From the NCBI GenBank assembly GCA_938022235.1, contig CALIEL010000204.1, positions 1 to 27,729 of the forward strand: 27,729 bases of DNA. Direction: 5' to 3'. Origin of the DNA: Oribacterium parvum. GTDB taxonomy: Bacteria; Bacillota; Clostridia; Lachnospirales; Lachnospiraceae. This document shows, piece after piece, positions 1-6,710 of this stretch. A program made the translations under genes and the position numbers. The notes below the pieces were generated by a model. It made no database searches. It worked only from the letters and a program-made list of their open reading frames with translations, and was not told where the DNA came from. Within the stretch, counting starts at the first letter, position 1; every line of letters begins with the position of its first letter.

Positions 1-1395
1 TTCCGCATAGGATGCAAATAATGCAAGGGCTGTTAAGGCTGCGGAACCGATTGCAAATCCCTTACCCATAGCTGCTGTTGTATTTCCTACAGCATCCAGC
101 TGGTCGGTAATCTTACGAACACCTTCTTCCAGACCTGCCATCTCCGCAATACCGCCGGCATTGTCCGCGATGGGGCCGTAAGCATCTACCGCAACGGTGA
201 TTGCTGTTGTGGAAAGCATACCCACAGCGGATAAAGCAATACCGTAAAGTCCTAAAAGACTGAAGGATACAAAAATTGCTACGGAAATCAACAAAATAGG
301 AATAGCTGTAGAGCGCATTCCGATAGCCATACCGGAAATGATATTGGTAGCGGATCCGGTTTCAGACTGCTTCGCAATTTCTTTTACAGGAGCATAGCTG
401 GAGGATGTGTAATACTCGGTAATGGCACCGATGCATAATCCTGCAATCAATCCTGCTGTAACAGCCAAAGCCGCATGGAAATCTCCGAAGAAATAATTGG
501 AAAGTCCAAAAGCAAAAACAATAACTGCCACTGCAGCAGAGTAGCTGGCAGTCTTTAATACCTTACTGGGATCCTCTCCACCAATCATAACTACGGAAAA
601 GCTTCCTAAGATACAAGCCAGTAAGGATAATCCTGCAAGAAGCAGAGGAAAGGCAATTCCCTTATCCTGAAAAGCCAGTGCACCTAAAGTCATAGCAGAA
701 ACCAAAGCACCTACATAGGACTCGAAAAGGTCAGCGCCCATTCCGGCAACATCACCTACGTTATCTCCTACATTGTCCGCAATAACCGCAGGGTTTCTGG
801 GGTCATCCTCAGGGATTCCCGCCTCAACCTTACCTACAAGGTCTTCTCCAACGTCGGCTGCCTTGGTATAGATTCCTCCACCTACACGGGCGAAAAGGGC
901 AATGCTGGAAGCTCCCAGGGAGAATCCGGAAAGCACACCTACGTCCTTCGTGAAGTAATAGAAAAGTCCCAAACCGAAAATACCGAAGCCTGCCACGGAC
1001 ATTCCCATTACGGAACCGCCGGAAAAAGCAATGGATAAAGCCTTCTTCATTCCGGACTGTCTTGCCGCCTCTGCTGTACGAACATTGGCTGCGGTTGCGG
1101 AACGCATTCCGAAATATCCTGCCAATGTGGAAAGCAAAGCACCGAAGACAAAAGCCGCTCCGCTAAGCCAGCTTCTTGTTCCTAAACCGATGCAAAGGAA
1201 AAGGCTGCAAACAAAAAAAAGAAGAATCTTGTATTCCGCGAAGAGAAAGGCCTGCGCACCCTCTGCAATCGCATGGGCAATTTCCTTCATCCTCTCGTTA
1301 CCGGAATCTTCCTTCTGAATCTTCTGTGCCTGAAAAAAAGCGAACAAAAGACCCAATACGCCCAATACGGGCACCAGCATAAACATAGTATTCAT
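1..1395 (-). CDS. hppA: Membrane-bound ion-pumping pyrophosphatase, 5' part (runs off left edge)
   Basis: Hydrolyses pyrophosphate in the cytoplasm and pumps Na+ and/or H+ across the membrane. The frame is open from ATG at 1395 (SD AGGGAGGAAG just upstream) to base 1, giving 465 codons of a family usually near 660-700 residues. The protein is hydrophobic throughout with many membrane segments. The substrate motif GGGIYTKAADVGEDLVGKVE starts near residue 173, followed by the DDPRNPAVIADNVGDNVGD signature and GADLFESYVGALVSAM. Residues 437-451 read GNTTAAMGKGFAIGS; Ala441, where K+-independent enzymes have Lys, marks the K+-dependent subfamily. Known K+-dependent enzymes in Firmicutes are often Na+ pumps, so Na+ transport is an inference. 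It follows the lspA-like gene on the same strand after 181 bp of very AT-rich DNA in which I assign no promoter. Confidence 0.96.
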   Translation of the reverse strand, partial: MNTMFMLVPVLGVLGLLFAFFQAQKIQKEDSGNERMKEIAHAIAEGAQAFLFAEYKILLFFVCSLFLCIGLGTRSWLSGAAFVFGALLSTLAGYFGMRSATAANVRTAEAARQSGMKKALSIAFSGGSVMGMSVAGFGIFGLGLFYYFTKDVGVLSGFSLGASSIALFARVGGGIYTKAADVGEDLVGKVEAGIPEDDPRNPAVIADNVGDNVGDVAGMGADLFESYVGALVSAMTLGALAFQDKGIAFPLLLAGLSLLACILGSFSVVMIGGEDPSKVLKTASYSAAVAVIVFAFGLSNYFFGDFHAALAVTAGLIAGLCIGAITEYYTSSSYAPVKEIAKQSETGSATNIISGMAIGMRSTAIPILLISVAIFVSFSLLGLYGIALSAVGMLSTTAITVAVDAYGPIADNAGGIAEMAGLEEGVRKITDQLDAVGNTTAAMGKGFAIGSAALTALALFASYAE

Positions 1396-1576
1396 ATCTT
1401 CCTCCCTCGTGAAACCATAAATTTTGTCAAAAACTCATGGATTTTCTCCTGCTGTTTCCCCATTTTAACAAAATGATTAGGTTTTTTCTACTATTATTTT
1501 TAAAAAAGAAATTTATTCCACTATTATTTATGCTTTTCTTTTCGTACAATTTAGTTCTATATTTTTATGCAAAATT

Positions 1577-2128
1577 CTATTTATTTTTTAAAAGGTCGAA
1601 AATCACTCCGATTCCGTAAATCATACCGCCAAAATAAATGGCAATATCCCCTATGTTAATAATGGCATTTTTCAAAAAGGAAACGCGAACATTGATATAA
1701 TCCGTTACCTTTCCCTTAATCAGACGATCATAGGTATTGGAGGAAGCTCCGCCGATGACCATGGCGGTACCCCATTTTTGTAAAAAGAAACCGTCCCCCA
1801 GAAGAATACTCATATAGGGCAGCGCAAAAATCAGGAAAAGGGTAGCCAGCAAGGACAAGGTCTTTACCAGCTTCGGATACTTTTCAAGTCTTCCCATGGA
1901 AAATCCCGGATTATGGGCTCTTCGTATCTGCACAAGACCTTTGGAGCCGGGTAAATCTCTGGGGAAATTTTCCTTCGGCTCTTCGTCTATGGCATGTTTA
2001 AAAAGCTGGTCTATGGCAAAAATGCCTGCCGCAAAAAAGATAAGATAACTCATTTCCTTACTGAGATACCATATCCATTCGATATGATACTGTTTCAATA
2101 TCCGTAACAAAAGTCCATGCTTTCCCAT
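1577..2128 (-). CDS. Signal peptidase II-like membrane protease (divergent LspA)
   Basis: Predicted aspartic protease of the LspA family, which removes signal peptides from diacylglyceryl-prolipoproteins in the membrane. 183 residues with four likely membrane segments. The two catalytic Asp motifs are present in altered form: NTYDR within GGASSNTYDR and NIGD near residue 160 (usual forms GGxxGNxxDR and FNxAD). HNPGFSMG stands for the usual NxGxAFG. ATG 2128 has an AGGGTG SD six bases upstream and starts 4 nt after the regulator's stop, so the two genes are cotranscribed. Family members usually start close to MSYLIFFAAGIFAIDQL, which here begins at residue 26 (Met codon at 2053), so the first 25 residues are an unusual extension or the true start is internal. 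A second, canonical LspA may exist elsewhere. Confidence 0.8.
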   Translation of the reverse strand: MGKHGLLLRILKQYHIEWIWYLSKEMSYLIFFAAGIFAIDQLFKHAIDEEPKENFPRDLPGSKGLVQIRRAHNPGFSMGRLEKYPKLVKTLSLLATLFLIFALPYMSILLGDGFFLQKWGTAMVIGGASSNTYDRLIKGKVTDYINVRVSFLKNAIINIGDIAIYFGGMIYGIGVIFDLLKNK

Positions 2129-2132
2129 TTTT

Positions 2133-3218
2133 TCACCCTAAATCCTTTTTTGTAATATTTTTTCTTATCCTTCTGCTTCTTCTCACTCTATTGATATGTC
2201 GTTCAAACTCTCCGCTTTCCAAAAGCTCCGTAAGGATGCACTGCTCCAGCACCGGCACGGAACAGGAGTAAAAGGAGATTTTCTCCAGATTTTCTTTCAA
2301 GTTTTTCTTCGGCAGCAAAAGATATGCCATACGAAAGGCCGGGCCGATGGTTTTGGAAAAGCTGTTCATGTAAAAGACATTTTCCCCGGCTTCCATGGAA
2401 AAGAGACAATCCTCCGGCTTTCCCAGGGGAGAAAACTCGGAATCATAATCATCCTCAATAATAACCGCCCCGTTTCTATGGGCAAAGTCCAGATATTCCC
2501 GCCTTTTGGACGCATCCGCCGTGATTCCTGTAGGATAGCTATGGAAGGGCGTCACATGAAGAACCTTGGCTTCCGCCTTTTGCAAAGCGGCGCTTTCAAT
2601 GCCGTTCTTTCCCATGGGAAGGAGTTCCAGCTGAATGCCATGGCTTTCATAAATCCTTTGCATCTTATCATAAGAGGGCGATTCCACTGCAAAGCGCTTT
2701 TCTTCTCCCAGAATTTGTGCAAGGAGAGCATAGAGATTCTCTGCACCGGCGCCCAGAATCATTTGCTCTTCCTCCACAAAAATTCCCCGTCCTCTTCGCA
2801 AATATTCCTTCAGTGCCCTTCTTAAAAAAAACTTCCCCTGCATTTCGGAGGCTTCCAGAATCTCCTCCTGATACTTGCTCATGGCTCTCCGCACCACTTT
2901 GGCAATGGTGGGATAGGACATTTGCTCCCGGGAAACAGCCGTTTTCCTCTTAAAAAAATCGATAAAACCGGCTTTCTCTTCCTTATCGGTAACAGGAAAA
3001 ACATCTCCCTCCTGGTAGGAAACAAAGTAACCGCTTCGTTCCTTCCCCTCAATATACCCTTCCTCCTCCAAAAGTGCCAGCGCATGTTCCACCGTAATCA
3101 GGGAAATGCCCCGTTCCTCGGAAAGATAGCGCTTGGAGGGAAGGCGTTCCGAGAAGCCGTAGCGACCTTCCACAATATCCTGCCGCATTTCCCGGTAAAG
3201 CTCCATGTACTTTTTCAC
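2133..3218 (-). CDS. MocR/GntR-family PLP-dependent transcriptional regulator, short C-terminus
   Basis: Transcription factor made of a GntR-type winged helix fused to a fold-type I aminotransferase-like domain. Residues 1-70 form the DNA-binding domain (ERLPSKRYLSEERGISLITV, then EEGYIEGKERSGYFV). Residues 95-361 match the aminotransferase core, with EDDYDSEF (Asp257) and the PLP lysine in SFSKTIG (Lys289). Family members (PdxR, GabR, TauR) are usually 450-500 residues; this one is 361 and ends just after ESGEFERHINRVRRSRR, so most of the C-terminal small domain is missing. The SD GGAGGGAAGAG precedes ATG 3218. The LspA-like gene follows after 4 nt, which suggests shared transcription, but the target genes cannot be told. 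It may be a natural short form or a degraded gene. Confidence 0.85.
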   Translation of the reverse strand: MKKYMELYREMRQDIVEGRYGFSERLPSKRYLSEERGISLITVEHALALLEEEGYIEGKERSGYFVSYQEGDVFPVTDKEEKAGFIDFFKRKTAVSREQMSYPTIAKVVRRAMSKYQEEILEASEMQGKFFLRRALKEYLRRGRGIFVEEEQMILGAGAENLYALLAQILGEEKRFAVESPSYDKMQRIYESHGIQLELLPMGKNGIESAALQKAEAKVLHVTPFHSYPTGITADASKRREYLDFAHRNGAVIIEDDYDSEFSPLGKPEDCLFSMEAGENVFYMNSFSKTIGPAFRMAYLLLPKKNLKENLEKISFYSCSVPVLEQCILTELLESGEFERHINRVRRSRRIRKNITKKDLG

Positions 3219-3253
3219 TCTTCCCTCCTTTCTTTTCTTCTGAATGCATAGTG

Positions 3254-3280
3254 CTATTTCCTTAATCTTAGACCGGTCAT
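3254..3280 (-). CDS. Possible 8-codon leader peptide ahead of the MocR regulator
   Basis: ATG at 3280 follows an AGGAGAG Shine-Dalgarno at good spacing and encodes MTGLRLRK, then TAG, 36 bases before the regulator's start. The only support is the SD and position. It could be chance. Confidence 0.2.
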   Translation of the reverse strand: MTGLRLRK

Positions 3281-3371
3281 CTTGTCTCTCCTATATCTAA
3301 AATACTGCTTAATCATAGCATAAATTAACTACGTAATTTCTTACTCCGAATTAAATTTTATTCTGTTGATT

Positions 3372-4586
3372 TTATAAAAACTGCTTGTAGTAGGCAAATG
3401 CCGAAGGAATGCTGAGTTCTCCCTGAATTTCTTCCTTACTATAGAAGCGATAGCCCTGTTTTTCCCAAAGCTTCTTAGCTCTTGCTTTTTTAGCCACTGT
3501 CTTCTTAGTTTTGCTGCTCTCCTCCGGGATTAAACTTTCTCTTAAAATGACGGAATTTTCTTCTTTCTTTCCTTCTTGTTGTCCATCTTTCTGTCCTTCT
3601 CCCTGAAAGTCTCCGCAATAGACCTCATAGCCTAACATTTCCCACTCCTTATGGGTGAAAATGTGTTTCGCCTCACCTAAAGCTTTAATCCGTATGGGAC
3701 GTAACCCTAAGCTTTCCACCGCTTCCAAGGCTTCCTTTTCCGAGCAATGGCCTTCCAGCTTATAAAACTCATAAAGTCCTGCCAAAAGGCCTTTATTTTC
3801 CCGTTTTTTCAGCATTAGCTCCTCCTGATGCCTTATCAGGAAAATGCTGTACTGCTCCACTTTTCTCTTCTTCTTTTCCGGAAGCTTAGGAAAATCCGAA
3901 GGATTTCCTGCCTTGGAACTACTGCAAAAATCTTCCAAAGGACAGGACTTACAGCCAATCTCCCCCTTGGGAAGACAAACTCCGGAGCCAAGATCCATTA
4001 AAGCCTGATTAAAATCCCCCGGGTCAATACCCCTCATTTTCTCCTGAAAAAAAGAAAAGGCCAGCTTCTTTCCCTCCGGCTCCAAAACCACCTTGGGATA
4101 ACTTGTTAAACGGGAAAAAATCCTAAGCAGATTTCCATCCAGGGCAGGAATCTCTTCCTTATAAACAATGGAGGCAATGGCCGCTGCAGTATAGTCTCCG
4201 ATACCGGGAAGCTTCTTTAATTCCTGAAAAGTTTTCGGCATCTCCCCGGCATATTCCGTCATAATCTTCTGCGCCGCCTTTTGGAGGTTTCTCGCCCGGG
4301 AATAATAGCCCAATCCCTCCCAAAGCTTTAAAACCTTTTCCTCCTCTGCATTCGCAAGATCCGAAATTTCCGGAAGTGCCGATAAAAAGCGGACATAATA
4401 GCCCTTTACTGCCTCCACTCGGGTCTGCTGTAACATAATTTCGGAAAGCCAGGTGTGATAGGCTCCCGGCTCTTCACGCCAGGGAAGAATCCGCCTGTTT
4501 TCGTCATACCAAGAAAGAAGCGCTTTTGCAAAGGGGTCCTCCCCTCCGCTAAACTGTCTTTTCTTTTTGATCTTCGCTTCTTCCAT
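3372..4586 (-). CDS. mutY: A/G-specific adenine glycosylase
   Basis: Base-excision repair enzyme that removes adenine paired with 8-oxoguanine. 404 residues. The HhH-glycosylase core spans about 15-225: catalytic Glu49 in WLSEIMLQQT, helix-hairpin-helix LPGIGDYTAAAIASI (126-140), catalytic Asp150 in LDGNLLRI, at the same 101-residue spacing as Glu37 and Asp138 of E. coli MutY. The [4Fe-4S] cysteines are Cys204, 212, 215 and 221. A NUDIX-like 8-oxoG recognition domain follows (about 245-404), interrupted by a hydrophilic low-complexity stretch near 328-375 rich in Lys, Glu and Gln (GEGQKDGQQEGKKEE, SSKTKKTVAKKARAKK). The SD GAGG lies about eight bases before ATG 4586. It lies between mntP and the regulator with no tight coupling to either. 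Confidence 0.96.
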   Translation of the reverse strand: MEEAKIKKKRQFSGGEDPFAKALLSWYDENRRILPWREEPGAYHTWLSEIMLQQTRVEAVKGYYVRFLSALPEISDLANAEEEKVLKLWEGLGYYSRARNLQKAAQKIMTEYAGEMPKTFQELKKLPGIGDYTAAAIASIVYKEEIPALDGNLLRIFSRLTSYPKVVLEPEGKKLAFSFFQEKMRGIDPGDFNQALMDLGSGVCLPKGEIGCKSCPLEDFCSSSKAGNPSDFPKLPEKKKRKVEQYSIFLIRHQEELMLKKRENKGLLAGLYEFYKLEGHCSEKEALEAVESLGLRPIRIKALGEAKHIFTHKEWEMLGYEVYCGDFQGEGQKDGQQEGKKEENSVILRESLIPEESSKTKKTVAKKARAKKLWEKQGYRFYSKEEIQGELSIPSAFAYYKQFL

Positions 4587-4616
4587 TTCAGCAACCTCTT
4601 CTTTATTCCATCATTT

Positions 4617-4715
4617 CCTATTTTAATTTCTTTTGTATTTTCTTTTGTATTTTCTTTTTTATTTCCTGTTGTCTTCCCTATTTTATTTCCTGTTTATTTC
4701 CTGTTTTATTCCCCA
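4617..4715. repeat. Pyrimidine-rich degenerate ~12-bp tandem repeat between mntP and mutY
   Basis: The plus strand repeats variants of TATTTTCTTTTG and TATTTCCTGTTT about seven times with almost no other sequence. On the transcribed (minus) strand it is an A/G-rich tract lying between mntP and mutY. Simple slipped-strand expansion explains it; no function is visible. Confidence 0.7.
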
Positions 4716-4764
4716 TTTTCCTTCTTACAATTCATCATGGGCTTACGATTCCCAAGTCCGTATC

Positions 4765-5325
4765 TTAAAAGAAAAATATTTCCAATCCAATCAAAATCAA
4801 AATCACGCCCCCTAAAATTTCCGCCTTATTGGAAAGGATCGTTCCGCATTTTTTCCCGATACCGATGGCAAAGTAGCAAAGAATGAGGGTTTCCACTCCG
4901 ATAATCAAAGAAGCCAGAACCGCCTCCATCAAAGTAAAATGGGCGATGGTAAAGCCCAGAGAGAGAGCATCTATAGAGGTGGCGATTCCCTGAAGCAGTA
5001 AATCCCTTTTTGTCAGAATAGATTCCGCCTCTTCCTCCTTCTTTTGTATTCCGGCAATCAGCATTTTCCCGCCGATATAAAGCAGGAGTCCTAGAGAAAT
5101 CCAGGGAATCAGACTTTCCAGCTTATGAAAATACTGTAACAAACAATGTACCATAATCCAACCCAAAAGGGGCATCAAAAACTGGAAGAAGCCATATACT
5201 CCCGCAATAGACCACCTCTTCTTTTCCTGCATTCCTTTTTCCGCAAGACCGTTTGCCATGGAAACCGTAACCGCATCCATGGCAAGACCTGCTCCCAATA
5301 AAAAACTGTTGATAATAAACTTCAT
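4765..5325 (-). CDS. mntP: Manganese efflux pump MntP
   Basis: Small membrane exporter that removes excess Mn2+ from the cytoplasm. 186 residues, the normal family length, with six hydrophobic segments and the two-fold repeat typical of MntP (DUF204): GLAMDAVTVSMANGLA in the first half (residues 13-28) and GIATSIDALSLGF in the second, each with the conserved Asp in a membrane helix. ATG 5325 has a CAGGAG SD. The C-terminus ends in a very hydrophobic LILIGLEIFFF. I looked for the yybP-ykoY Mn2+ riboswitch in the leader and could not recognise it. It is followed by the 12-bp repeat tract and mutY on the same strand. Confidence 0.93.
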   Translation of the reverse strand: MKFIINSFLLGAGLAMDAVTVSMANGLAEKGMQEKKRWSIAGVYGFFQFLMPLLGWIMVHCLLQYFHKLESLIPWISLGLLLYIGGKMLIAGIQKKEEEAESILTKRDLLLQGIATSIDALSLGFTIAHFTLMEAVLASLIIGVETLILCYFAIGIGKKCGTILSNKAEILGGVILILIGLEIFFF

Positions 5326-5480
5326 AACGCTCCTGACTTTTGATTTCTGATTCTAAGCCCAAGTCGAATCCTGTTCCTGTGATTCTTCTACACTACTCCT
5401 ACACAACGAAAACTCCCGCACTTCAGCGCTAACCCGCAGGAAAAATGAGATTCCCCGCGATACATTAGCGGTACTTTCTA

Positions 5481-5518
5481 AAAAACAAAAAGGTATAACG
5501 ATTGCTCGCTATACCTTA
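5481..5518 (-). terminator. Rho-independent terminator downstream of the PPC-domain gene
   Basis: AAGGTATA (5490-5497) pairs with TATACCTT (5510-5517), extended inward by two pairs around a short loop. On the minus strand the stem is followed by TTTTTGTTTTTT. It lies about 280 bp after the PPC-domain gene and before mntP, so it separates the two units. Confidence 0.75.
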
Positions 5519-5532
5519 AAAATCCTATGACA

Positions 5533-5565
5533 GACTCCATGTATAGCTTGCGTTATACATGAGTC
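5533..5565. other. Strong hairpin of unknown role in noncoding region
   Basis: GACTC (5533-5537) pairs with GAGTC (5561-5565) and ATGTATA (5539-5545) with TATACAT (5554-5560), a 12-bp stem with a single bulged C and a small loop. No U-run follows on either strand, so it is not an obvious terminator. It sits 16 bp from the terminator hairpin at 5490-5517. Confidence 0.6.
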
Positions 5566-5579
5566 TCGCATTTTAAAAC

Positions 5580-5799
5580 AAGCCAGGCTTCCCGCCAGTA
5601 TGTTGACTTGTTGCGCTTTCGCGTATGCTACTCCCTCACTGCTCTTAAGGAGTTTCCCATAAAAGCACGAGGTTAGTCAATTCTAACAGCATTTCAGACT
5701 GTTTTTCTTCCGATACAGTAAATCGAGTCTTGGCATGGCAAGACATTTTCCGAAACTTTATCCAAGAGCTGTTCTTTCCGAATGTCAAGCCGGAACGGT
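5580..5799. other. Noncoding stretch with nested hairpins (possible structured RNA)
   Basis: No plausible gene. TTGACT (5603-5608) can pair with AGTCAA (5675-5680) and encloses GCG-CTTT-CGC (5613-5622) and ACTCC/GGAGT (5630-5634 with 5649-5653), a branched fold. It contains CGAGGTTAGT, also found in the hairpin region downstream of trpA (22817-22826), so both may belong to one repeat class. The whole gap 5326-5799 otherwise holds only the two hairpins listed separately. Confidence 0.4.
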
Positions 5800-6228
5800 T
5801 TATTCAAAGGCAAAAACATTCAGCCCGGTCTGCCCCTTTAAATCTTCCTGTCTTCCCACCTTGCCGGGAAGGGTATGCAGGAAGATTTCTCCCGTTCCGG
5901 AGATTCTGCATTTTTTCAAATGTCCTCCAATGCCACGAAGCTCTTCATCACAGGCATTGGCATGTATGTGCAAATAGGGCTTTCCGTCCTTTTCCGTTAC
6001 AGAGCCAAGGAGGGAAGTGATCTCCATTTCCCCGGTAAACTCCTTGGGATAGTATTTCTTCTCGTGCACATTATAAAGTCCCACTTCCATACAATCGGAA
6101 GCACCGATACCGGAAATACTTGCCAAGGCAATGCCTTCCTTCTCACAAAGGCTTGTCAGGCATTCCATCACTTCCTCTCCCCTGTCTAAACGTACCACAT
6201 AGTCCTCTCCGATTTTACGAAACTCCAT
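5800..6228 (-). CDS. PPC (DUF296) domain protein
   Basis: Single-domain protein of the plant and prokaryote conserved (PPC/DUF296) family; bacterial members are trimers often called DNA-binding, but their role is poorly known. 142 residues from ATG 6228, chosen because AAAGGAG lies six bases upstream; a longer frame begins at 6258 but has no better ribosome site. The metal-site motif is intact: HIHANA (His87 and His89) and GIGGHL (His103). SISGIGASDCMEVGLYN (37-53) is the usual glycine-rich strand region. It is monocistronic, divergent from tex, and its upstream region contains five tandem 30-bp repeats. Confidence 0.85.
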   Translation of the reverse strand: MEFRKIGEDYVVRLDRGEEVMECLTSLCEKEGIALASISGIGASDCMEVGLYNVHEKKYYPKEFTGEMEITSLLGSVTEKDGKPYLHIHANACDEELRGIGGHLKKCRISGTGEIFLHTLPGKVGRQEDLKGQTGLNVFAFE

Positions 6229-6272
6229 AGAATCTCCTTTCTCTTCACTTAAACTCAACTTGTCTTTTCGCG

Positions 6273-6421
6273 TAACGCTGTAAATCGTTTTCCTTTCCAG
6301 TATATCACTGTGATTAGTTTTCCTTACAGTATAAAACTGTGATTAATTTTCTTTTTCAGGATAACGCTGTGAACAGTTTTCTTTTATAGTATAACGCTGT
6401 GCACGGGTTTTTTCTATCGTA
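6273..6421. repeat. Tandem array A: five ~30-bp units upstream of the PPC gene
   Basis: Units start at 6273, 6303, 6332, 6362 and 6392 (lengths 30, 29, 30, 30, 30). Each begins TAACGCTGTG or a variant and ends near AGTA. On the minus strand the repeated core reads GTTATACTGTAAAAG, which includes a -10-like TATACT in most units, pointing toward the PPC gene. At least unit 2 can fold as ACTGT/ACAGT. Confidence 0.85.
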
Positions 6422-6465
6422 CACAGGAAAAAGCCCGGAATAGGTTTATCTTGGAAAACACTCGT

Positions 6466-6555
6466 TTCTTCGGAAAAATCTCAGCAATTCCAGGCTTCTT
6501 CGGGAAAATCTCGGCGATTCCAGGCTACTTCAGGAAAATCTCGGCGATTCTCTTT
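6466..6555. repeat. Tandem array B: three exact 30-bp units upstream of tex
   Basis: Units at 6466, 6496 and 6526 share TTCTTCGGGAAAATCTCGGC followed by GATTCCAGGC with few changes; the last unit diverges in its final bases. The period is exactly 30 bp, the same as array A 44 bp away, although the sequences differ. The rest of the 482-bp gap between the divergent genes shows no gene. Confidence 0.85.
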
Positions 6556-6710
6556 CGGAAAAAACAAAGCTATTGTATACTTAGGCAGACTTTTTGAAGC
6601 AGTTTTGGAACATAAAAAAGCTATTTCTTCCTTAATAAAAGAAATGCGTTTTTCAAGTATATGACAGCATCCTACAAGGAAGAAATCAAAAAAAGGAGAA
6701 GAGCAAAAAA

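Noticed and set aside
1031..1619. Several plus-strand frames of 60-95 codons
   Set aside because: They overlap the pyrophosphatase gene on the other strand or its AT-rich upstream region and have no SD.
5326..5480. yybP-ykoY manganese riboswitch ahead of mntP
   Set aside because: I could not find the conserved loop motifs; a covariance-model search would decide.
6273..6555. CRISPR-like array with 30-bp periodicity
   Set aside because: The units are directly adjacent with no unique spacers, diverge from one another, and no cas genes are near.
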